Shown here one piece after another: positions 57,697 through 64,000 of a stretch of DNA of 64,000 nt. Made by a program: the position numbers and the translations under genes. The stretch spans positions 5,396,501-5,460,500 of the forward strand of contig NZ_CP022372.1 in assembly GCF_002220095.1 (NCBI RefSeq). Direction: 5' to 3'. The notes under the pieces are model-generated. The model was not told the origin of the DNA. It ran no database searches and saw only the letters and a program-made list of their open reading frames with translations. This DNA comes from Bosea sp. AS-1 (lineage in GTDB: Bacteria > Pseudomonadota > Alphaproteobacteria > Rhizobiales > Beijerinckiaceae). How positions within the stretch are numbered: position 1 is the stretch's first letter; every line of letters starts with the position of its first letter.

Positions 57697-58383
57697 ATGA
57701 GCAACTATGTGATCGACCCGCCGGCCATCGCCGCCGTACCGGTCGCCGGCGGCGGCTCCTTCCCGGTTCGCCGCGTCTTCTGCGTCGGCCGGAACTACGC
57801 CGAGCACACCCGCGAGATGGGCGGCGACCCCGACCGCGAGGAGCCCTTCTTCTTCACCAAGCCGGCCGACGCCCTGCTCATCAACGGCGCCGACATGCCC
57901 TATCCGCCGAAGACCAAGGACCTCCATCACGAAATGGAGCTCGTCGTCGCGATCGGCACAGGTGGCAAGGACATCCCCGAATCCGAGGCGCTCGCCCATG
58001 TCTACGGCTATGCGGCCGGGCTCGACATGACGCGGCGCGACCTGCAGAACGCCGCGAAGAAGGCCGGGCGCCCCTGGGACATGAGCAAGGGCTTCGACTT
58101 CTCGGGGCCGGTCGGCGAGATCGTACCGGCGAGCCAGGCCGGACATCCGAGCGCCGGCAAGATCGAGCTCACCGTCAACGGCGTGGTGCGCCAGAGCTCC
58201 GACCTCGCCAAACAGATCTGGAACGTCGAGGAGACGATCTCCTATCTTTCGGGCCTCGTCGAACTCAGGCCCGGCGACCTGATCTTCACCGGCACGCCGG
58301 AAGGCGTCGCCGCGGTTGGCAAGGGCGATGTGCTCGAAGGCGAGATCGCCGGGGTCGGCACGGTCCGCACCCGCATCGTCTGA
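57697..58383 (+). CDS. Fumarylacetoacetate hydrolase-family protein
   Basis: 228 residues. FAH fold with [27 protein letters not shown] (metal-binding Glu residues), and the C-terminal [25 protein letters not shown]. The family covers acylpyruvate hydrolysis, oxaloacetate decarboxylation and sugar-acid steps. Start ATG 57697 fixed by GGGAGG. Operon with a DapA-family aldolase 26 bases downstream, suggesting a 2-oxo-acid catabolic pair. Confidence 0.9.
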   Translation: MSNYVIDPPAIAAVPVAGGGSFPVRRVFCVGRNYAEHTREMGGDPDREEPFFFTKPADALLINGADMPYPPKTKDLHHEMELVVAIGTGGKDIPESEALAHVYGYAAGLDMTRRDLQNAAKKAGRPWDMSKGFDFSGPVGEIVPASQAGHPSAGKIELTVNGVVRQSSDLAKQIWNVEETISYLSGLVELRPGDLIFTGTPEGVAAVGKGDVLEGEIAGVGTVRTRIV

Positions 58384-58408
58384 TCGCGCGACAAGACAGG
58401 AACTTATC

Positions 58409-59338
58409 ATGCCGCTGACTTCCGACGCCTCGGGCGTCTTCCCGATTGCGCCGACGCCGTTCAACCCGGACGGCAGCATCGACTGGACCTCGGCCGACCG
58501 GCTGTTCGAATTCTACCATGGCATCGGCTCGGACGGCGTCACCGTGCTCGGCATCATGGGCGAGGCGCCCAAGCTCGAGCCCGAGGAATCGGTCGGGCTG
58601 GTCAAGCGCGCGGTGGCGAAGATGGGTGGCAAGCCGATCATCGTCGGCGTCTCGGCGCCCGGCTTCGCGGCGATGCGCTCGCTCGCCCGTCAGGTGATGG
58701 ATCTCGGCGCCGGCGGCGTGATGATCGCCCCGCCGCCCTCGCTTCGCACCGACGACCAGATCACCGGCTATTACGCGCAAGCCGTCGAGGCGATCGGCAG
58801 CGATATCCCCTTCGTCATCCAGGACTACCCGCTGACGCTCTCGGTGGTGATGACGCCGGCGGTGATCCGCAAGATCGTCCAGGACAACCCCTCCTGCGTG
58901 ATGCTGAAGCACGAGGACTGGCCGGGGCTGGAGAAGATCTCGACGCTGCGCAGGTTCCAGAAGGAAGGCTCGCTGCGGCCGATCTCGATCCTGACCGGCA
59001 ATGGCGGGCTCTTCCTCGATTTCGAGATGGAACGCGGGGCGGATGGTGCCAATACCGGCTATGCCTTCCCGGAATTGCTGATCGACGTGGTCAAGCTGCA
59101 GAAGGCCGGCAAGCGCGATGCGGCGCATGACATCTTCGATGTTCACCTGCCGCTGATGCGCTACGAGCAGCAGCAGGGCGTCGGGCTCGCCGTGCGCAAA
59201 TACACGCTGATGAAGCGCGGCATCCTCAGCCATGACGCCCAGCGCAAGCCCGGCTCGGCGCTCTCCGCCGCCGCAAAGGGCGAAGTCGACTACCTGCTCG
59301 CCAGGATCGCCAAACACGACCCCCGCGCCAAGATCTGA
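58409..59338 (+). CDS. DapA/NanA-family Schiff-base aldolase
   Basis: 309 residues, TIM barrel. Pyruvate-type Schiff base lysine in CVMLKHEDWPG, phosphate/carboxylate loop GIMGEAPKLEPEESVGLV (where DapA has GTTGE), and the Tyr in FVIQDYPLTLS. GIMGEAP in place of GTTGESP indicates an uncommon subgroup of the N-acetylneuraminate lyase/2-keto-3-deoxy-sugar-acid/4-hydroxy-2-oxo branch rather than lysine synthesis. Preceded by an FAH hydrolase in the same operon; substrate unknown. Confidence 0.86.
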   Translation: MPLTSDASGVFPIAPTPFNPDGSIDWTSADRLFEFYHGIGSDGVTVLGIMGEAPKLEPEESVGLVKRAVAKMGGKPIIVGVSAPGFAAMRSLARQVMDLGAGGVMIAPPPSLRTDDQITGYYAQAVEAIGSDIPFVIQDYPLTLSVVMTPAVIRKIVQDNPSCVMLKHEDWPGLEKISTLRRFQKEGSLRPISILTGNGGLFLDFEMERGADGANTGYAFPELLIDVVKLQKAGKRDAAHDIFDVHLPLMRYEQQQGVGLAVRKYTLMKRGILSHDAQRKPGSALSAAAKGEVDYLLARIAKHDPRAKI

Positions 59339-59361
59339 CGACACCCGCGCCGCAGGTTTCC

Positions 59362-59398
59362 GAAGCCATTCCGCAACCGCGGAATGGCTTCTTTTTTA
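59362..59398. terminator. Intrinsic terminator after the aldolase gene
   Basis: GAAGCCATTCCGC (59362-59374), loop AACC, GCGGAATGGCTTC (59379-59391) and TTTTTT. A 13-pair stem with a full T-run. It ends the FAH-aldolase unit and overlaps the stop codon of the convergent flippase-like gene. Confidence 0.95.
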
Positions 59399-60370
59399 GC
59401 GTTCGCGCCGCCGGACGCGGCGGATGAATTCATTCAGCGCCAGCAGCACGAGCGCGAAGATGAAGGGCAGCAGGTAGTAGATCACCCGGAACAGCAGCAG
59501 CGCGCCCAGCACATATTCGAAAGGCAGCCGGTTGAGCGCGACCAGCATCGTCGCCTCGAAGACACCCAGCCCTCCCGGCGAATTGCTGGCGATGCCGATC
59601 AGGCAGCCGAAGATATAGGCGGCGAGGAAGGTCGGATAATCGAGGCCGTAGCCGCCGGGCAGCAGCACGAACAGCACGGCCGCCGCAGCGCAGACCTCGC
59701 AGGCCCCGAGCGCCATCTGGGCCAGCGTCGTGCCGAGGCCGGGGAGGTGCAGGTTCCAGCCCTTGACCCGCAGGCTGCGCTCATCCGTCGCGATCCAGAC
59801 CAGATAGCCGAGGATGCCGAGCGAGATCAGCCCGCCGACGAGCTGGACGACGAGGGGCGACGTCCGCGCCAGCATCGCCACGGAATCGGCCGAATAGAAC
59901 AGGCTGACGCTGAGGATGGCGCCGAGCCCCAGCCAGAAGGTCAGCCCCGCGATCACGGTCAGGCTGGCGACCTCGGAGGCGCGCACGCCCTTCGGCGAAT
60001 AGATCCAGTAGCGCACAGTGCCGCCGGTCACGATCGGGAAGCCGAGCGTGAAGGAGACGGAGTAGCTGGTGAAGGAGGCGAGCGCCGTGGTGCGATAAGG
60101 GATCGACAGTCCGAGCCGCCGCAACGCCAGCGCGTCATAGCCGGTGAGCAGCAGATAGCTCAGCGCGGTGAAACCGGCCGCAAGCCCGAGCTGGCGCAAA
60201 GAAGCGTTGGAGAAGGCCGCGGCAAGATCGCCGGGATTCATCTGGCTGATGATGTGCCAGAGCACCGCCAGAGACGCGGCGAAGATCAGAATGCTCGCCA
60301 GCGGCCCGAGCCACCACCAGCGGCTGCGCCGGCGCAGCGGCGTTCCTGGCTCGTGAGGGCCGAAGGACAT
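59396..60370 (-). CDS. Flippase-like membrane protein (UPF0104/AglD-MprF N-domain type)
   Basis: 324 residues, about eight helices. Tracts FTSYSVSFTLGFPIVTGGTVRYWIYSPKGVRASEVASLTVIAGLTF and SNSPGGLGVFEATMLVALNRLP are the lysylphosphatidylglycerol-synthase transmembrane/UPF0104 signature. It lacks the soluble synthetase domain of MprF, so it is the flippase-like form of unknown lipid substrate. Its stop codon lies within the T-run of the neighbouring terminator. Confidence 0.88.
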   Translation of the reverse strand: MSFGPHEPGTPLRRRSRWWWLGPLASILIFAASLAVLWHIISQMNPGDLAAAFSNASLRQLGLAAGFTALSYLLLTGYDALALRRLGLSIPYRTTALASFTSYSVSFTLGFPIVTGGTVRYWIYSPKGVRASEVASLTVIAGLTFWLGLGAILSVSLFYSADSVAMLARTSPLVVQLVGGLISLGILGYLVWIATDERSLRVKGWNLHLPGLGTTLAQMALGACEVCAAAAVLFVLLPGGYGLDYPTFLAAYIFGCLIGIASNSPGGLGVFEATMLVALNRLPFEYVLGALLLFRVIYYLLPFIFALVLLALNEFIRRVRRRER

Positions 60371-60620
60371 GCACTCTCTGGGTTGCGCGCCGCCTCAGGA
60401 TCATGACGGCGCGGGGACGGGCGAGAGGGCGCGGCCGCGCCCCGGCCCGAGAGATAGCGCGTCGGCAGCGATGCACAAGCCGGTGCGGCGAATGAGGCCT
60501 ATGAGAGAAAGACCGGGCCGCTGTCTTTCCTGTGTCATGCGCTCCGCTTTGGAACCTCCTGCAGGCAGCCACGTTGCGCCCGCAGAAGCTTCGGCTGGGG
60601 ATTCAGCAGGGAGCGATCTC

Positions 60621-60923
60621 ATGCCACGCGGCGACAAATCCGCCTATACCGACAAGCAGAAGCGCATGGCCGAGCATATCGAGGAAGGTTACGAGGAGCG
60701 CGGCGTCTCGCATGAAGAGGCCGAACGCCGCGCCTGGGCGACGGTGAACAAGGAGGGTGGCGGCGGCAACAAGTCCGGCTCCGGCCGCGGCAAGCCCGAC
60801 ACCAACGCTGCCGCCAAGCGCGGCGGCAAGCTGGGTGGAAAGGCGTCCGCCGCACGTCCTGCCGCCGAACGATCAGCTTCGGCGAAGAAGGCGGCGGAAA
60901 CCCGCCGGAAGCGCGCTTCCTGA
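60621..60923 (+). CDS. KGG-type Lys/Ala-rich small protein (labelled plasmid stabilisation)
   Basis: 100 residues. First half is a charged helix pair (DKQKRMAEHIEEGYEERGVSHEEAERRAWATVNKEGGG), the ChaB-like/plasmid-stabilisation family pattern common in Rhizobiales. The second half is Lys/Gly/Ala-rich and disordered (AAAKRGGKLGGKASAARPAAERSASAKKAAETRRK), suited to DNA binding. Such genes are usually stress-linked. GGGAG 7 bases upstream fixes the start. Convergent with maeB. Confidence 0.75.
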   Translation: MPRGDKSAYTDKQKRMAEHIEEGYEERGVSHEEAERRAWATVNKEGGGGNKSGSGRGKPDTNAAAKRGGKLGGKASAARPAAERSASAKKAAETRRKRAS

Positions 60924-60956
60924 GCTGGCCGCGGCCCGATATGACGGCCGGCGCGT

Positions 60957-63239
60957 TCAGCCGCCGATGTTGAAGGCCGCGAGTGCCGCCATGTTGACGA
61001 TGTCGGAGTCCTTGGCGCCGAGCGGCACGATCTGAACCGGCTTGTCGAGGCCGACGATCAGCGGGCCGATCACGGTCGCGCCGCCGAGCTCCTGCAGGAG
61101 CTTGGTCGAGATCGAGGCCGAGTGGAAGGCCGGCATCACCAGAACGTTCGCCGGGCCGGACAGGCGGCAGAACGGATACTGGGTCATCAACTCGCGGTTG
61201 AGTGCGACATCGGCCGCCATTTCGCCGTCATATTCGAAGTCGACGCGCTGACCGTCGAGGATCGTCACCGCCTGGCGCACCTTTTCCGAGCGTTCCCCGG
61301 CCGGATGGCCGAAGGTCGAGAAGGCGAGCATCCCGACCCTGGGCTCGTAGCCGAGGCGCCGGCCGACGCCGGCCGCCTCGATCGCGATATCCGCCAGCTC
61401 GCGCGCCGTCGGCATTTCGGTGATCGCGGTATCGGCAACGAGCACCGTGCGGTCGCGCGAGATCACGACCGAGACGCCGATCAGCCTGTGGCCCGGCTTT
61501 TCGTCGATGACGCGGCGGACCTCCTCCAGCGCGATCGAGTAATTGCGGGTCACGCCGGTGACCATCGCGTCGGCGTCGCCGAGCGCCACCATCGCGGCGG
61601 CGAAGTGGTTGCGGTCCTGGTTGATCAGACGCTGGCAGTCACGGAAGAGGTAGCCCTCGCGCTGCAGCCTTTCGTAGAGATACTGGGCATAGGCCGAATT
61701 GCGATGCGAGAGCCGCGCATTCTGAACCTCGATGCCTTTGCCTTCGAGATCGACGCCCAGAAAGGTCGCCGTCTCGTAAATGCGCTCTTCGCGGCCGACG
61801 AGAATGGCCTGGCCGAGCCCCTGGTTGACGAAGGAGGCGGCGGCGCGGATGACCTGCTCCTCCTCGCCCTCGGCGAAGACGACGCGCTTGGGATAGCGCT
61901 TCACCCGCTCGAAGATCCGGTTGAGCGTGCCGGCGATCGGATCGCGGCGGGCGGAGAGCTGCGCCTTGTAGCCGGTCATGTCGACGATCGGCTTGCCGGC
62001 GACGCCGGTGTCCATCGCGGCCTTGGCCACCGCGGCGGGCACGACCTGGATCAGCCGCGGATCGAAGGGCACCGGGATGATGTAGTCCTTGCCGTAGCGC
62101 GGGCGCGCGCCCTGATAAGCGGCGGCGACCTCGTCCGGCACGTCCTCGCGGGCGAGCATGGCCAGCGCCTCGGCCGCCGCGATCTTCATCTCCATGTTGA
62201 TCGTCTTGGCGCGCACGTCGAGCGCGCCGCGGAAGATGTAGGGGAAGCCGAGGACGTTGTTGACCTGATTCGGATAGTCAGAGCGGCCCGTCGCCATGAT
62301 GGCGTCCTCGCGGATGGCGTGGACCTCCTCCGGCGTGATCTCGGGATCGGGATTGGCCATGGCGAAGATGATCGGGTTCGGCGCCATCGCGGCGACCATC
62401 TCGGGCGTCACCGCGCCCTTCTGCGACAGGCCGAAGAAGGCGTCAGCCCCCTCCATGGCCTGGGCCAGGGTGCGCCGGTCGGTGACGGCCGCATGCGCCG
62501 ATTTCCACTGGTTCATGCCCTCGGTGCGGCCCTGATAGATCACGCCCTTGGTATCGCAGAGGATGACGTTGTCGGGCTTGAAGCCCATCGCCTTGAGCAG
62601 CTCCGTGCAAGCGATGGCCGCTGCGCCCGCACCATTGACGACGAGGCGGGTCGACTGGATGTCGCGCCCGGTCAGGTCGAGCGCGTTGATCAGGCCCGCC
62701 GCCGCGATGATGGCGGTGCCGTGTTGGTCGTCATGGAAGACCGGGATATCCATCAGCTCGCGTAGGCGCTGCTCGATGATGAAGCACTCCGGCGCCTTGA
62801 TGTCCTCGAGGTTGATGCCGCCGAAGGACGGGCCGAGATAGCGCACGGCGTCGATGACCTTGTCGGGGTCCTCGGTATCGAGCTCGAGGTCGATCGAGTC
62901 GACATCGGCGAAGCGCTTGAACAGGACCGATTTACCCTCCATCACCGGCTTCGAGGCGAGCGCGCCGAGATTGCCGAGGCCGAGGATCGCCGTGCCGTTC
63001 GTAATCACGGCAACGAGATTCGAGCGGGTGGTGTAGTCATAGGCGCGCGACGGGTCTTCCGCGATCGCCAGCACCGGCACGGCGACGCCTGGCGAATAGG
63101 CGAGCGAGAGGTCCCGCTGCGTCGCCATCGGCTTGGTGGGAACGACTTCGAGCTTGCCGGGCCGCCCTTGCGAGTGGAACAGCAGCGCCTCCTGGTCGGT
63201 GAAGGTCGGACGGGTGCGCTTCGTCGGGCGGTCGGTCAT
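60957..63239 (-). CDS. maeB: NADP-dependent malic enzyme fused to phosphotransacetylase-like domain
   Basis: 760 residues. N-terminal malic domain ([56 protein letters not shown]) and a C-terminal Pta-like domain ([55 protein letters not shown]) that binds acetyl-CoA as regulator, not catalyst. Converts malate to pyruvate, CO2 and NADPH. Start ATG 63239; 23 extra codons are open upstream without a ribosome site. Confidence 0.95.
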   Translation of the reverse strand: MTDRPTKRTRPTFTDQEALLFHSQGRPGKLEVVPTKPMATQRDLSLAYSPGVAVPVLAIAEDPSRAYDYTTRSNLVAVITNGTAILGLGNLGALASKPVMEGKSVLFKRFADVDSIDLELDTEDPDKVIDAVRYLGPSFGGINLEDIKAPECFIIEQRLRELMDIPVFHDDQHGTAIIAAAGLINALDLTGRDIQSTRLVVNGAGAAAIACTELLKAMGFKPDNVILCDTKGVIYQGRTEGMNQWKSAHAAVTDRRTLAQAMEGADAFFGLSQKGAVTPEMVAAMAPNPIIFAMANPDPEITPEEVHAIREDAIMATGRSDYPNQVNNVLGFPYIFRGALDVRAKTINMEMKIAAAEALAMLAREDVPDEVAAAYQGARPRYGKDYIIPVPFDPRLIQVVPAAVAKAAMDTGVAGKPIVDMTGYKAQLSARRDPIAGTLNRIFERVKRYPKRVVFAEGEEEQVIRAAASFVNQGLGQAILVGREERIYETATFLGVDLEGKGIEVQNARLSHRNSAYAQYLYERLQREGYLFRDCQRLINQDRNHFAAAMVALGDADAMVTGVTRNYSIALEEVRRVIDEKPGHRLIGVSVVISRDRTVLVADTAITEMPTARELADIAIEAAGVGRRLGYEPRVGMLAFSTFGHPAGERSEKVRQAVTILDGQRVDFEYDGEMAADVALNRELMTQYPFCRLSGPANVLVMPAFHSASISTKLLQELGGATVIGPLIVGLDKPVQIVPLGAKDSDIVNMAALAAFNIGG

Positions 63240-63363
63240 GGAAGGCGGCTTTTTTCTTGAGCGTTTCCTCGGGGGAACCGACCATAGGGCACCGCGGCGG
63301 CGCACCACAAGCAGCAGTGTTCGCCAAGACCCGTGCCTGGATCGATAAAATCAGCCGGCCGGC

Positions 63364-64000
63364 TCAGAGCCGGCTGCGGACCCGCCGGACGAACTCCCCG
63401 ACATAGCGGTCGAGCGCGTCGGCCTGCTCGTCGACCTTGCGGGCGGCCTCGGCGACACGGATCGCCGCATCGCCGGTGATGCGCGCCTCGACACCGACCG
63501 CGCCGATATTGGTGCTGACGGAATCGGCGCTCGTGGCGACCGCCTGGGCATCGGCCGCGATGCTGCCCGCGATATCGGCCTGGCGGTTGACCACGGCCGC
63601 GATCGCGCCCGAGGTCTCCTCGATCGTCGTCATCGTGTCCTGTATCCGCGCCACGGCCTCGAAGGTGGTGGCGGCGGCCTGGCGGATGTCGGTCAGGGTC
63701 GCGGCTATGTCGCGCGTCGCTTTCTGCGTCTGCTCCGCGAGCGTCTTCACCTCGCCGGCGACCACCGCAAAGCCGCGCCCCGCCACCCCGGCGCGGGCGG
63801 CCTCGATCGTGGCATTCAATGCGAGGAGATTGGTGCGGGCCGCGATCTCCTCGATGAAGTCGAGCACGGCACGGACCTTGTCGGCCGCTTCGGCAAGGCC
63901 GGTCACGTCCTGCCGCGTACTGCGGACATAGCTCGCCGCGGCGCGCACCGTTTCATCCGCGTGACAGGTCTGGCGGGTGAGCTCGCGGATCGAAGCCTCG
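63364..64000 (-). CDS. Methyl-accepting chemotaxis protein, C-terminal part
   Basis: The frame is open to the right edge; at least 211 residues are visible. The MCP signalling hairpin is clear: [25 protein letters not shown], then [22 protein letters not shown]. The heptad coiled coil continues to the end (RRVRSRL), with no pentapeptide for CheR docking. Sensor and membrane domains lie outside the window. It signals through CheW/CheA. Confidence 0.93.
   Translation of the reverse strand, partial: EASIRELTRQTCHADETVRAAASYVRSTRQDVTGLAEAADKVRAVLDFIEEIAARTNLLALNATIEAARAGVAGRGFAVVAGEVKTLAEQTQKATRDIAATLTDIRQAAATTFEAVARIQDTMTTIEETSGAIAAVVNRQADIAGSIAADAQAVATSADSVSTNIGAVGVEARITGDAAIRVAEAARKVDEQADALDRYVGEFVRRVRSRL

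Noticed and set aside
60621..60923. Toxin-antitoxin or plasmid partition locus
   Set aside because: Only one gene is present; the plasmid-stabilisation label is a legacy family name and the surroundings are chromosomal.

Overview
The window is high-GC and carries gene orders typical of Alphaproteobacteria, order Hyphomicrobiales (Rhizobiales): ffs-dnaX-ybaB-recR, rpmH-rnpA-yidC-yihA-argB, and dnaK-dnaJ behind a sigma-32-like promoter. A SAM-II-type riboswitch, Rhizobiales-style intergenic palindromes and an aerobic catabolic and ABC-transport repertoire agree with this. A Bosea-like genome is my best guess; the order is much surer than the genus. The window reads as chromosome, with one short foreign patch.

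Layout. 1-2.3 kb: an unrecognised protein cut by the left edge, with an IclR regulator. 2.6-3.9 kb: an AT-rich xre-dut pair next to the decayed 3' end of the native dut gene. 3.9-8.9 kb: an Rrf2-cysK-GNAT operon, a VOC protein, a BrkB/YihY membrane protein and an outer-membrane beta-barrel. 8.9-12 kb (minus): recR, ybaB, dnaX and SRP RNA. 12-13.7 kb: a ChrB-like protein divergent from a two-gene membrane operon. 13.8-21.3 kb: rpmH, rnpA, yidC, a CatB-like acetyltransferase, yihA, a DUF423 protein, argB, a HAD phosphatase and metZ. 21.4-25 kb: amn, then an ArsR operon behind a perfect 30-bp palindrome.

25-35.3 kb: a divergent catabolic cluster around a MarR gene. To the left lie a peptide-binding protein, an isoaspartyl peptidase/asparaginase, a ketopantoate-reductase-like enzyme and an SDR. 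To the right lie a creatininase-family hydrolase, two permeases, a double ATPase and a NodB-fold deacetylase/imidase-like enzyme. The content suggests import and hydrolysis of isoaspartyl or cyclic-imide compounds. 35.4-38.3 kb: a Pro-rich OmpA protein and small proteins. 38.4-41.2 kb: TPP riboswitch, thiC, thiM. 42-45.7 kb: dnaK and dnaJ. 45.7-49.6 kb: csbD, an XRE/MmyB regulator, a membrane protein and a large secreted propeller protein.

49.6-53.1 kb (minus): metN-metI-metQ preceded by two small ORFs, a 22-codon Cys-Cys-Cys leader ORF with a strong Shine-Dalgarno, and a SAM-II-like aptamer. This looks like two-signal (SAM plus cysteine) control and is the most interesting regulatory architecture here. 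53.1-64 kb: a copper-type DUF2946/PCuAC pair, a C-tail-anchored protein, GST, an MFS exporter, cold-shock protein, an FAH hydrolase with a DapA-family aldolase, a flippase-like membrane protein, a KGG-type basic protein, fused malic enzyme, and a chemotaxis receptor cut by the right edge.

No tRNA, rRNA, CRISPR array, transposase or integrase was seen.
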